From Hyphomicrobiales bacterium (lineage in GTDB: Bacteria; Pseudomonadota; Alphaproteobacteria; Rhizobiales; Rhizobiaceae): 64,000 nucleotides of DNA. This document shows positions 32,781 to 41,349 of the stretch, piece after piece. The notes under the pieces are model-generated. The model was not told the DNA's origin, did not search any database, and was given only the letters and a program-made list of their open reading frames with translations. How positions within the stretch are numbered: position 1 is the stretch's first letter; every line of letters starts with the position of its first letter. The stretch is from assembly GCA_900473745.1 (NCBI GenBank), contig UCMW01000019.1:160650-224649 (forward strand). Reading direction: 5' to 3'. The position numbers and the translations under genes are program-made.

Positions 32781-33914
32781 CTAGCCAATCAAACGGCTTA
32801 TGTCATTCCAGGTGGCGAAGACCATCAGAGACAGGATCATCGCCATCCCAATCCGGAATGCGATTTCCTGTGCGCCCTGCCCCATCGGCCTCCCCCGTAC
32901 TGCTTCAATCGCGTAGAGAACGAGATGCCCCCCGTCAAGGACCGGAACTGGGAACAAATTCAAAAGCCCCAGGGAAACGGAAAGAACCGCTGCCAGATTT
33001 AACAGAGCGATAACGCCGAGCGTCGCCATCTGGCCCGACGCCTGCACGACTCGCACCGGTCCGCCGAGCTGGTCGGCATTCATTCGGCCCGCGATCATGT
33101 TCCCGATATAATCGAAAGTGCCGGTGACGATATGACCGGTCTGGCGCACGCCCTCCCATACGGCCTCTACCGGCGACAATTGTACAACCCGGAAATTGCC
33201 GGCCTGCTGGTCGGTGATGATCCCGATCTGCCCGACTTCCATCTTGTTGCCAAACCGGTCGCTGGTTTCTGCACGTTGCGGCACCAGCGGAAAATCGATC
33301 TCCTCGCCATTGCGGCGCACCGTCACTTCGACCGGGACTTCCGGACGCATGGTGATGTAGCGCACGACATCGTCGAAGGTCTCGATTAAGCGGCCATCCA
33401 GGGCGACCAGGACGTCACCACGGGCAATCCCGGCTGCTTCGGCTGCACTGCCCGGCTTGATGTCGGCAACGACCGGATCGGAGACCGGCTTGCCCATGGT
33501 CGCGAACATGCCGGCAAAGATCACGATGGCGAGCAGGAAATTGGCAAGCGGTCCGGCCGCGACAGTCACGGCACGCTTCCACAGCTTCGCGCCGTTCAGG
33601 GTCTGGGCCCGTTCCTCCTCGGTCAGTTCCTCGGCCATCGTCCCGTCAGGACGGCTGGCTGCATCGGCATCCCCGAAAAAGCGGACATAGCCGCCCAGCG
33701 GAATGGCAGAGATCTTCCAGCGTGTGCCATGCTTGTCGGTGAAGCCCACGAGTTCCGGACCAAAACCGACAGAAAATGCCAGGATCCGGATGCCTGACCA
33801 GCGGCCGGCAAGATAGTGTCCCATTTCGTGAATGAAAACGAGCAAAGACAGAATCAGGATGTAGGGCAGGATATACCCACCAAGGAAGCTGAGGATTGAG
33901 CCGATCTGTTCCAT
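32781..33914 (-). CDS. rseP: RIP metalloprotease RseP
   Basis: 377-residue site-2 protease. The zinc motif FIHEMGHYLAG (HExxH) is in TM1, a PDZ domain follows (GSAAEAAGIARGDVLVALDG), and the third zinc ligand is in the LDGGHLV motif near the C terminus. Four transmembrane helices. It cleaves anti-sigma factors and signal-peptide remnants within the membrane. Family members often have two PDZ domains; only one is obvious here. Confidence 0.95.
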   Translation of the reverse strand: MEQIGSILSFLGGYILPYILILSLLVFIHEMGHYLAGRWSGIRILAFSVGFGPELVGFTDKHGTRWKISAIPLGGYVRFFGDADAASRPDGTMAEELTEEERAQTLNGAKLWKRAVTVAAGPLANFLLAIVIFAGMFATMGKPVSDPVVADIKPGSAAEAAGIARGDVLVALDGRLIETFDDVVRYITMRPEVPVEVTVRRNGEEIDFPLVPQRAETSDRFGNKMEVGQIGIITDQQAGNFRVVQLSPVEAVWEGVRQTGHIVTGTFDYIGNMIAGRMNADQLGGPVRVVQASGQMATLGVIALLNLAAVLSVSLGLLNLFPVPVLDGGHLVLYAIEAVRGRPMGQGAQEIAFRIGMAMILSLMVFATWNDISRLIG

Positions 33915-33981
33915 CTATCCGTATCCTGATCTCGCGCATGGCGAATGTTGAAGCGGTCGTTCGTCCAGCCGTGCGCGCCAC

Positions 33982-34827
33982 TCAGAGACCGAAGAGGAAC
34001 GCACCCATGGAGGCGACGGCACCGCCACTTCCTGCCGAGCCGGCAATTGCCAAGAAAAACGCTGCAAAACAGGCAAATACAAGGCCATCGACGCGATCCA
34101 TCACGCCGCCATGGCCGGGGATCAGCCTGCTCGAATCCTTCACGCCAAAGCGGCGCTTGATGAAGGATTCGAAGAGGTCGCCAATCTGGCTTGCAACTGA
34201 CAGCGCGAACGCCACGAGACCGACCCAAATGCCGATGTCCTGGAAGTGCGTCATGGCGACCACGAGGCCGCCGACGACGCCGGCGACGGTCCCGCCGATC
34301 GCGCCGGACCAGGTCTTGCCGGGCGAGATGCGCGGGGCAAGCTTCGGACCGCCTATGGCCCGACCGACGAAATATGCCAGGATGTCGGTTGCCCAGACAA
34401 CGACGAAGACGAAAAGCATGGCGATGAAGCCGAGCGAATCCTCACCCCGGATGGCCGAGAGCGAAATTGCGCTGAGGCCGGCATAAAACAGCCCGGCGGG
34501 CTGCCACCAGCTGACACGACGCAGCAAGGACGGGATAGCCAGGGTGATGACCAGGCCGGCGAAAAGCGGCACCGTCATGTCGGCCTGGCCGAACAGCATG
34601 TTCAGGCTGATCAGCGCCATCGCCAGCCAGCCAAAGGCATTGGCTCTCAGGCTGCCCTCGGCAAGCCTCGTGATGGTCGACCACTCGTAATAGATCAGCA
34701 GACCAATCGCAGCAGCCACCCCCTTGAAGGCCAGCCCCCCGAACCAGGTCGCCGCCAGAACAACCACGATCAAGACGATGGCAGAAACGATCCTGAGCTG
34801 GAGTTCGCGCGACATCGTCAAGGTCAT
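33982..34827 (-). CDS. cdsA: Phosphatidate cytidylyltransferase
   Basis: Makes CDP-diacylglycerol from phosphatidic acid and CTP, the branch point of phospholipid synthesis. 281 residues with about seven transmembrane helices, SPGKTWSGAIGGTVAG, and the C-terminal signature KRRFGVKDSSRLIPGHGG followed by DRVDG. The start at 34827 overlaps the uppS stop by 4 bases; ATG 34815 (MSRELQLR) is an alternative. Confidence 0.96.
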   Translation of the reverse strand: MTLTMSRELQLRIVSAIVLIVVVLAATWFGGLAFKGVAAAIGLLIYYEWSTITRLAEGSLRANAFGWLAMALISLNMLFGQADMTVPLFAGLVITLAIPSLLRRVSWWQPAGLFYAGLSAISLSAIRGEDSLGFIAMLFVFVVVWATDILAYFVGRAIGGPKLAPRISPGKTWSGAIGGTVAGVVGGLVVAMTHFQDIGIWVGLVAFALSVASQIGDLFESFIKRRFGVKDSSRLIPGHGGVMDRVDGLVFACFAAFFLAIAGSAGSGGAVASMGAFLFGL

Positions 34828-35567
34828 GAGCCGACTGCCACCGCTTTGGCCGACAGGCCACCGAAGCGACGGTCGCGGGCTGCGTATCGTTCCAGGACAC
34901 TGTCGAACAGTGCGGGCGTGAAGTCCGGCCAGAAATCGGGCACGAACATCAGCTCGGCATAAGCCGCCTGCCAGAGCAGGAAATTCGACAGGCGCTCCTC
35001 GCCGCTCGTGCGGATCACCAGATCCGGATCGGGAATACCGGCCGTATCGAGGAAGTCGTTCAGCTTTTGTGCGTCGATTTGAGACGGTTCAAGCCTGCCG
35101 GCCTGCACTTCGACTGCGAGACGCGCAGCAGCCCGCGCAATCTCGTCGCGCGACCCGTAGTTGAAGGCGATGACGAGGGTCATGGCCTGGTTTTCGACCG
35201 TGGTTTCTTCCGCTTCGAGGAGAAGCGAACGGATGTCGTCGCGGAGGTTCTGGCGGTCTCCGATCACGCGAATACGGACACCCGCGCGATGCAGATCGGC
35301 GAGATCACGGCGAATAAAGGCTTTCAGCAGGCCGAAGAGTTCGTTGACCTCGGCTTCCGGTCGCCGCCAGTTCTCGGAGGAGAAGGCAAACAGCGTCAGG
35401 AACGATACCCCCGCCTCACCAGCCGCCTTCACCGTCTCGCGGACAGTCTCGACCCCCTTGCGGTGGCCAAAGGTTCGCGGCAGGCCGCGTGCATTCGCCC
35501 AGCGCCCATTGCCATCCATGATGATCGCAACATGCTGTGGAACGATGCGATGTTGAACTGTCGACAT
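34824..35567 (-). CDS. uppS: Isoprenyl transferase (undecaprenyl diphosphate synthase)
   Basis: 247-residue cis-prenyltransferase that builds the C55 lipid carrier for peptidoglycan and O-antigen. Diagnostic motifs: IIMDGNGRWANARG (catalytic Asp), TFGHRKGVETVR, FAFSSENWRRP, and PDLVIRTSGEERLSNFLLWQ. ATG 35567 is chosen; the frame is open further upstream without family resemblance. Coupled to cdsA by a 4-base overlap. Confidence 0.97.
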   Translation of the reverse strand: MSTVQHRIVPQHVAIIMDGNGRWANARGLPRTFGHRKGVETVRETVKAAGEAGVSFLTLFAFSSENWRRPEAEVNELFGLLKAFIRRDLADLHRAGVRIRVIGDRQNLRDDIRSLLLEAEETTVENQAMTLVIAFNYGSRDEIARAAARLAVEVQAGRLEPSQIDAQKLNDFLDTAGIPDPDLVIRTSGEERLSNFLLWQAAYAELMFVPDFWPDFTPALFDSVLERYAARDRRFGGLSAKAVAVGS

Positions 35568-35616
35568 TGGCGAGGATCCAGGCGGCTCGGAGAGTACGGC
35601 GAAGAACGACTCTGCC

Positions 35617-36180
35617 TTAAACCTGCATGATTTCCTTTTCCTTGTCCGCGAGCAAGCGGTCGACGTCGACAATCGTCTCGTCGGTCATCTTCTGCACCTT
35701 GTCGGACAAAGAGCGGCTGTCGTCCTGGCTGATCGCGCCGTCCTTTTCAGCCTTCTTCAGGCCGTCCATTCCGTCGCGACGCACATGGCGAATAGCAACC
35801 TTGGCCTTTTCGGCGTAGTCATGTGCCACCTTGACGAGCGACTTGCGGCGTTCCTCGTTCAATTCCGGCAGAGGAATGCGCAGGTTCTGGCCGTCCATGA
35901 TCGGGTTGAGACCTAGATTGGCCTCGCGAATGGCGCGGTCGACAGCATTGACCATGGACTTGTCCCAGATGGAGACACCCAGCATGCGGGGCTCAGGCAC
36001 TGTCACGTTGGCCACCTGATTCAGCGGCACGCGCGAACCATAGGCTTCGACGGTCACCGGATCGAGGATGTTGGCCGAGGCACGGCCTGTACGCAGCGAC
36101 GCGATATCGTTCTTGAATGCGTTGATGGCACCGTCCATGCGGCGCTTGATGTCGTTGAGATCAACCCCTGCGGTCATCAT
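35617..36180 (-). CDS. frr: Ribosome recycling factor
   Basis: 187 residues, the standard RRF length, with EF-G splits post-termination ribosomes. Characteristic blocks: LRTGRASANILDPVTVEAYG, PLNQVANVTVPEPRML, LNEERRKSLVKVAHDYAE and VRHVRRDGMD-like AIRHVRRDG. GGAG lies 5 nt before the first of two adjacent ATGs. Follows pyrH with a 59-base gap. Confidence 0.97.
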   Translation of the reverse strand: MMTAGVDLNDIKRRMDGAINAFKNDIASLRTGRASANILDPVTVEAYGSRVPLNQVANVTVPEPRMLGVSIWDKSMVNAVDRAIREANLGLNPIMDGQNLRIPLPELNEERRKSLVKVAHDYAEKAKVAIRHVRRDGMDGLKKAEKDGAISQDDSRSLSDKVQKMTDETIVDVDRLLADKEKEIMQV

Positions 36181-36239
36181 GGTTCTCCCATTGCTCTGTC
36201 AGCTGGCGGCATCGCGGGATGGCCGCCGCTCATTTTTCA

Positions 36240-36962
36240 TCAGTTGTCGGTGACGATCGTCATGCGACCGGCGCCAGACAGGATTTCGCCGAAGCCACCC
36301 TTCTCGTGGATCGAGAAGACGATGATCGGAATATGGTTCTCGCGCGCCAGGGCCACGGCCGCAACGTCCATCACGGCAAGCCCCTTCTGCAGGACTTCAT
36401 CATGGGTCAGACGGTCGAAGCGCGTGGCGTCAGCGACCTTCTTCGGGTCGGCGGAATAGATACCGTCAACTTGCGTGCCCTTGAAGATTGCCTGCGCGCC
36501 AATTTCGGCAGCACGGAGCGCTGCGGCAGAATCGGTGGTGAAGAAGGGATTGCCCGTGCCGCCAGCGAAGATCACGACCCTGCCTTGCGCCAGATGGTGA
36601 AGAGCAGCACGCTGCGAAAAGCTTTCGCAGATTTCCGGCATGGCGATCGCCGAGAGAACCACCGTGTCGATGTCGAGCTTGCGCAGCGAGGTGGCGAGCG
36701 CGAGGGCGTTGATCACGGTGGCCAGCATGCCCATGTGGTCGCCGGTCACGCGATCACCGCCCTTGGACGCGACGGCCACGCCGCGGAAGATATTGCCGCC
36801 ACCGACGACGACACCGACTTCGACGCCCATGCGGCGGGCTTCGGCGATGTCACCGGCGATCCGGTCAGCCACGGCCACATCGATCCCGAATCCCTGGCTA
36901 CCCATGAGGGCTTCGCCGGAAGCCTTGAGGAGGACGCGCTTGAACAATGGCTTGGCTGACAT
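36240..36962 (-). CDS. pyrH: UMP kinase
   Basis: 240-residue hexameric bacterial UMP kinase of the amino-acid-kinase fold. KRVLLKASGEALMG at the N terminus binds phosphate; VGVVVGGGNIFRG and GGTGNPFFTTDSAAALRAAE form nucleotide sites. ATG 36962 is chosen because GGGAG lies 5 nt upstream; an in-frame start at 36980 is not needed. Order tsf-pyrH-frr is the common bacterial arrangement. Confidence 0.97.
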   Translation of the reverse strand: MSAKPLFKRVLLKASGEALMGSQGFGIDVAVADRIAGDIAEARRMGVEVGVVVGGGNIFRGVAVASKGGDRVTGDHMGMLATVINALALATSLRKLDIDTVVLSAIAMPEICESFSQRAALHHLAQGRVVIFAGGTGNPFFTTDSAAALRAAEIGAQAIFKGTQVDGIYSADPKKVADATRFDRLTHDEVLQKGLAVMDVAAVALARENHIPIIVFSIHEKGGFGEILSGAGRMTIVTDN

Positions 36963-37000
36963 GAATGCTCCCGAGATCAATTCTGAGCCGGATACACGAA

Positions 37001-37026
37001 GGGCACCGCGTTGTCACGCGATGCCC
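37001..37026 (-). promoter_or_regulatory. Hairpin in the tsf-pyrH gap
   Basis: GGGCATCGCGT-N4-ACGCGGTGCCC on the minus strand, 11 bp with one wobble pair, with no U-run. Possibly an mRNA processing or stability element, or a weak terminator, between tsf and pyrH. Confidence 0.45.
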
Positions 37027-37060
37027 GATGTTTTCCCTCGAAGAAGGAGAGGATCTGCGA

Positions 37061-37987
37061 TCAGCCCTTGGCCACAGCAGCGACTTCAGCAGCGAAGTCG
37101 CTCTCTTCCTTCTCGATGCCTTCGCCGAGCAGCAGACGTGCCATGCCGGTGACTTCGATCGGGGCGCCTGCATCCTTTTCGGCAGCCTTGATGGCGTCGC
37201 CGACGGTCAGGTCAGGGTTGATGACGAAAGCCTGCGAAAGAAGGGCGACTTCTTCGAAGAACTTGCGCATGCGGCCTTCAACCATCTTCTCGATGATGGC
37301 GTCCGGCTTGCCCGAGGCGCGCGACTGTTCGATGAAGACGTTGCGCTCGCGCTCGGCGACAGCGGCATCGACTTCTTCCGAACGGATGGCGAGCGGGTTG
37401 GTGGCCGCGATGTGCATGGCGACCTGACGGCCGATGGCGGACAGAACGTCCTTGTTGCCGGTCGACTTCAGCGCAACGAGAACGCCGAGCTTGCCGAGGC
37501 CTTCAGAGGCAGCATTGTGGACGTAGGTCGCAACAACGCCGTCTTCGACCGAGAGCTTGACGGCGCGGCGCAGCGTCATGTTCTCGCCGATATGTGCGAT
37601 GGCATCCTTGATGGTGTCGGTGACGGTCTTGCCGCTGGCCGGATACATGGCAGCGCCGATCGCCTCGACGGAACCGTCGGTGCCGATGGCAACAGAAGCC
37701 ACGCCGCGGACGAGGTCCTGGAAGGCGTCGTTGCGGGCAACGAAGTCGGTTTCGGAGTTGACTTCGACGACAACCGCCGAGGTGCCCGCGCCGTTGATGC
37801 CGATCAGGCCTTCAGCAGCCGTGCGGCCCGACTTCTTGTCGGCCTTGGCGATACCCTTGGCGCGCAGCCAGTCGATGGCGGCCTCGACGTCACCGTCGTT
37901 CTCGATGAGAGCCTTCTTGCAATCCATCATGCCTGCGCCGGACTTCTCGCGCAGTTCCTTAACCAGTGCTGCAGTGATTTCAGCCAT
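37061..37987 (-). CDS. tsf: Elongation factor Ts
   Basis: 308-residue guanine-nucleotide exchange factor for EF-Tu. N-terminal UBA-like domain ITAALVKELREKSGAGMMDC KKAL (split here for length), the exchange motif VVVEVNSETDFVARN, and core domains with the usual LRRAVKLSVEDGVVATYVH. Follows rpsB with a 250-base spacer that carries two hairpins. Confidence 0.98.
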   Translation of the reverse strand: MAEITAALVKELREKSGAGMMDCKKALIENDGDVEAAIDWLRAKGIAKADKKSGRTAAEGLIGINGAGTSAVVVEVNSETDFVARNDAFQDLVRGVASVAIGTDGSVEAIGAAMYPASGKTVTDTIKDAIAHIGENMTLRRAVKLSVEDGVVATYVHNAASEGLGKLGVLVALKSTGNKDVLSAIGRQVAMHIAATNPLAIRSEEVDAAVAERERNVFIEQSRASGKPDAIIEKMVEGRMRKFFEEVALLSQAFVINPDLTVGDAIKAAEKDAGAPIEVTGMARLLLGEGIEKEESDFAAEVAAVAKG

Positions 37988-38237
37988 TGTGTGCCTCTTG
38001 TCTGTTCAAGCGATGCGCCAGACCATCGTGACCCGGTGCATGCTGTTTGGGGGACGAAATGTACCCGGAAGTGTGACAACGTGATGAAACAGGTCACCAC
38101 GAAAACCTTGAACGCATTCAGGACCGTATCGGTGACAGGTCGCCGGAATTGCGAGGCCGCCCGAGGCTCAGGCGAGCTTTCGGGCGGCCGTATCCCTTGA
38201 CGGGGTGCGGCGGATCAGATCCGCCGCGTTCGAAGCA
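37988..38237 (-). promoter_or_regulatory. rpsB-tsf spacer with tandem hairpins
   Basis: Read on the minus strand, just after rpsB, there is a perfect 9-bp palindromic stem GCGGCGGAT/ATCCGCCGC (38207-38227), then a 9-bp stem GGCCGCCCG/CGGGCGGCC with a 17-nt loop (38155-38189). Neither has a U-run. The rpsB-tsf gap of other bacteria contains an attenuator, so these may lower tsf transcription relative to rpsB or protect mRNA ends. Confidence 0.6.
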
Positions 38238-39005
38238 TCAAGCTTCTGCTTCGGTCTCGAGAGCCGGCTCGATCGGAGCTTCGGCAGAGGCGCCGATGTC
38301 ACGACCGGAGGAGCCCTGCTGGCGAGCGATGCCGTCGATGGCAGCGCGCGAGATCAGGTCGCAGTAGAGAGCGATGGCGCGCGAAGCGTCGTCGTTGCCC
38401 GGGATCGGATAGTCGATCAGGTCCGGATCGCAGTTCGAGTCGATGACAGCAACAACCGGGATGCCGAGGCGCTTGGCTTCGTCGATCGCGATCTTTTCCT
38501 TGTTGGTGTCGATGATGAACATCAGGTCCGGGGTGCCGCCCATGTCACGGATACCGCCGAGAGCCTTTTCAAGCTTCTCGCGTTCGCGCTCGAGGTTCAG
38601 GCGCTCCTTCTTGGAGTAGCCAGAGGCTTCCGAAGAGAGGATCTCGTCGAGCTTGCGCAGACGGGCGATCGAGTTCGAAATGGTCTTCCAGTTGGTCATC
38701 ATGCCGCCGAGCCAGCGGGAGTTGACGTAGTACTGGGCCGAGCGCTTGGCGCTGTCAGCAATGATTTCCGAAGCCTGACGCTTGGTGCCGACGAACAGGA
38801 CGCGGCCGCCACGAGCGACGGTGTCGGACACGACCTGAAGGGCGCGCGACAGCATCGGAACGGTCTGAGCCAGGTCGATGATGTGGATGTTGCTGCGATC
38901 GCCGAAGATGTACGGCTTCATCTTCGGGTTCCAGCGGTGCGTCTGGTGACCGAAGTGAACGCCAGCTTCCAGAAGCTGACGCATGCTAAAATCAGGCAAT
39001 GCCAT
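38238..39005 (-). CDS. rpsB: 30S ribosomal protein S2
   Basis: 255 residues: LPDFSMRQLLEAGVHFGHQT at the N terminus, RWNPKMKPYIFGDRSNIHII, and the S2 signature RWLGGMMTNWKTISNSIARL. The C terminus has an acidic Ala/Glu-rich extension (APIEPALETEAEA). ATG 39005 has GGAG at 9-nt spacing; the frame is open further upstream but is not homologous. S2 joins the small subunit late and often autoregulates its operon. Confidence 0.98.
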   Translation of the reverse strand: MALPDFSMRQLLEAGVHFGHQTHRWNPKMKPYIFGDRSNIHIIDLAQTVPMLSRALQVVSDTVARGGRVLFVGTKRQASEIIADSAKRSAQYYVNSRWLGGMMTNWKTISNSIARLRKLDEILSSEASGYSKKERLNLEREREKLEKALGGIRDMGGTPDLMFIIDTNKEKIAIDEAKRLGIPVVAVIDSNCDPDLIDYPIPGNDDASRAIALYCDLISRAAIDGIARQQGSSGRDIGASAEAPIEPALETEAEA

Positions 39006-39128
39006 GCCTTTTTCTCCTTTTCCGGTTGAACCCCCGCGAGACAAACAGCAGACCTTTCGGCCTACCACCGGGCGGAAGCGGCAGGATTTCTCCCTGTCGA
39101 TCCCAAGTCTCGCGTGTGGAATGACGCG

Positions 39129-39157
39129 GCCATACAGGGGCGCTAGTCAAAAAGCAA
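39129..39157 (-). promoter_or_regulatory. Putative rpsB promoter
   Basis: On the minus strand TTGCTT (39152-39157) and TATGGC (39129-39134) are separated by 17 bp, followed by a GC-rich discriminator as expected for a growth-controlled ribosomal promoter. A TTGACT lies inside the spacer. Leader of about 115 nt. Confidence 0.5.
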
Positions 39158-39193
39158 GTGTGAAAGCCGCGATTTTGCCGGCGGCTTCGGCGA

Positions 39194-40024
39194 TTACCGG
39201 CAATCGCCGTCCGGTTTGCCGAGGACTTCGAGCTTGGTCAGTTTGCCGGCCAGGACGAAATCGCCGTAGTCGAGGGTGAGATCGCGCGTCACGCCATTGT
39301 CGTAAAGCTTGAAGGACTGGCTGTAGATCGGTTCCTGATCGCCCCTGGCCTTCTCGTCAAAATAGGCGATCGAGACCGGCCAGTAGTCCTGGGTTCCGAG
39401 CGTTGCCAAGGCCTTGGCTTCGGGGTCTGCCGCGTTCGACTTCTTTGGGCCACCGACGATCGTGGTGGTCAGAAAGGTCTGGTCACCATCTTCGGAGCCG
39501 TCGAAGATGCGCGATTCGAAGACCTGCTCGCCCTTGCGGGCTCGGGCGATCACCTCGAGCATATGCTCGGCAGGAAAGCGGCTGTCAGCGAGTTCGAGAT
39601 CACGCTTGTCGGGTCCCGTGAGTTCGATCTTCACCTTGCCATCGGCTTCGGCGGCAGCGCCGCTGACGTCCTTGTCCAACTGGTCGTCGGTAAAGGATTT
39701 GTTCTCGAAACGGAACTTGCCGCCCGTCACGTCCTCGAAGGTCGTCGAACGCTGGTCGGTGACGCGCACGCCTTCGCCCACATCGATACGCGTGACGAAG
39801 CGGAACTGGGTGTTGAAGCCCTTGCAGGCCGAACCGCTGAATTCATAGACCATACGGCCGCGGACGGCTTCGATGCCGGAGCGGTCGGATGCCTCCTTGA
39901 GCACAATCTCATAGACGGCGCGGTGCGGCACGAGGCCGACGGTGGCCGCGGATGCCGCAGCCCCCGTGGCGCCCACGGCAGCAAGCGCCACCGACGCACG
40001 GAACGCCATTCGCAAAGGAAACAT
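39194..40024 (-). CDS. EipB-like cell envelope integrity protein (DUF1849)
   Basis: 276-residue periplasmic protein: signal peptide MAFRASVALAAVGATGAAAS, then a beta-spiral domain with VPHRAVYEIVLKEA, RGRMVYEFSGSACKGF and two cysteines (Cys in SACKG and in the C-terminal DGDC) that form the conserved disulfide of Brucella EipB. EipB maintains envelope integrity under stress. ATG 40024 has AGGAGGG 6 nt upstream. It precedes rpsB on the same strand but a promoter lies between them. Confidence 0.9.
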   Translation of the reverse strand: MFPLRMAFRASVALAAVGATGAAASAATVGLVPHRAVYEIVLKEASDRSGIEAVRGRMVYEFSGSACKGFNTQFRFVTRIDVGEGVRVTDQRSTTFEDVTGGKFRFENKSFTDDQLDKDVSGAAAEADGKVKIELTGPDKRDLELADSRFPAEHMLEVIARARKGEQVFESRIFDGSEDGDQTFLTTTIVGGPKKSNAADPEAKALATLGTQDYWPVSIAYFDEKARGDQEPIYSQSFKLYDNGVTRDLTLDYGDFVLAGKLTKLEVLGKPDGDCR

Positions 40025-40140
40025 CGACACCCTCCTGTTGGACTCGTCATCGATGTTATAAGAACACATCCGGCAAAAGCGAGACATGCTTTTCGTCGCC
40101 ACAAGTTTCTCAACTTTTATCAACAGACCGGGAATCGACC

Positions 40141-40611
40141 ATGTCCGACACTATCGACGGCCGCCTTGCAGCACTGGGCATCAGCCTGCCGGAAGCCGCT
40201 GCACCCGCCGCCAATTACGTGCCCTATGTGATCAGCGGAAACTTGCTCTTCCTCTCCGGCCAGTTGCCGATTGAAGGCGGAAAAGTGGCGGTGATCGGTC
40301 TCGTCGGTGGCGATGTCGCGCTCGCAGACGCCCAGAGAGCGGCCGAACTCTGCGCGATCAACATCCTTGCCCAGGCCAAGGCTGCCCTTTTCGGCGACCT
40401 GTCGCGCATCACCCGGGTCGTCAAGCTGAACGGTTTCGTCGCCTCCGCACCCGGCTTCGTCGAGCAGCATCTCGTGATCAACGGTGCGTCGAACCTGGTT
40501 GCCAATGTACTGGGCGACGCCGGCAAACATGCGCGCGCAGCCGTGGGCGTCGCGCAGCTCCCACTGAATGCCGCCGTCGAGATCGATGCCATCCTGGAGA
40601 TTGCCCAGTGA
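40141..40611 (+). CDS. RidA family protein (YjgF/YER057c/UK114)
   Basis: 156 residues, soluble; VPYVISGNLLFLSGQLPIEG and ARAAVGVAQLPLNAAVEIDAI are typical of the longer RidA subfamily, where the Arg binding the substrate carboxylate lies in the latter block. RidA deaminates reactive enamine/imine intermediates made by PLP enzymes; the specific role of this branch is not known. The stop overlaps the GTG start of the next gene by 4 bases. Confidence 0.9.
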   Translation: MSDTIDGRLAALGISLPEAAAPAANYVPYVISGNLLFLSGQLPIEGGKVAVIGLVGGDVALADAQRAAELCAINILAQAKAALFGDLSRITRVVKLNGFVASAPGFVEQHLVINGASNLVANVLGDAGKHARAAVGVAQLPLNAAVEIDAILEIAQ

Positions 40612-41339
40612 GCGGCGTCGACTGGATCAAGGCTCTGCCGGTCGCTCATCGCGGATATCACGACATGAACAGAGAAGTCTGGGAGAATACGCTCTCGGCC
40701 TTCAGCCGGGCGATCGAGGCTGGCTTTGCCATCGAATGCGACATCCAGCTTTCCTCCGACAGTGTGCCGATGGTCTTCCACGACCATGATCTACAGCGTC
40801 TGTGCAACATGAATGGCGAGGTGCGTGAGCGCACCGCCGGCGAGTTGCGCATGTTGTCCATTGGCGGCACCAAGGACAAGATCCCGACACTTCGGCAGAT
40901 GCTCGACCTCGTCAAGGGGCAGGTGCCGCTCGTGATCGAACTCAAGGGCATCGATGCGGAGCAGGACGACGGCTTCGTCGAGGCGGTCCTCGAAGTGCTG
41001 GAGGGCTATGACGGCAAGGTAGCGCTGATGAGCTTCGACTATCACCTCCTGCGTGCCCTAAAGGCCGCAGAGTGCCCTTGGCCGGTCGGCCTGACGGCGG
41101 AAGGCGTGAAGCCCGAAGACTTCGCAGCCCATGCGGAGGCCATGGCGCTCGGCCTCGACTTCACCTCCTATTGCGTCGCGCACCTGCCCAATGACTTCGT
41201 CACAGACCTGCGTGAAAAGGGCACACCCGTGATTACCTGGACCGTCAGGGATGAAATGATGCGGGCACAGACCTATAAATATGCAGAGCAGATGACATTC
41301 GAAGGCTTCGACCCGCGCCAGTCGCCGGCGATCGCCTGA
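40608..41339 (+). CDS. Glycerophosphodiester phosphodiesterase family protein
   Basis: 243 residues of the GDPD TIM-barrel family: LPVAHRGYHDMNREVWENTL contains the catalytic His-Arg and the Glu-Asn pair, IECDIQLSSDSVPMVFHDHD the metal-binding Glu/Asp and second His. No signal peptide, so it is a cytoplasmic UgpQ-type enzyme that releases glycerol-3-phosphate. Starts with GTG overlapping ridA, so the two are coupled. Confidence 0.93.
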   Translation: MSGVDWIKALPVAHRGYHDMNREVWENTLSAFSRAIEAGFAIECDIQLSSDSVPMVFHDHDLQRLCNMNGEVRERTAGELRMLSIGGTKDKIPTLRQMLDLVKGQVPLVIELKGIDAEQDDGFVEAVLEVLEGYDGKVALMSFDYHLLRALKAAECPWPVGLTAEGVKPEDFAAHAEAMALGLDFTSYCVAHLPNDFVTDLREKGTPVITWTVRDEMMRAQTYKYAEQMTFEGFDPRQSPAIA

Positions 41340-41349
41340 CGGGAGATCC

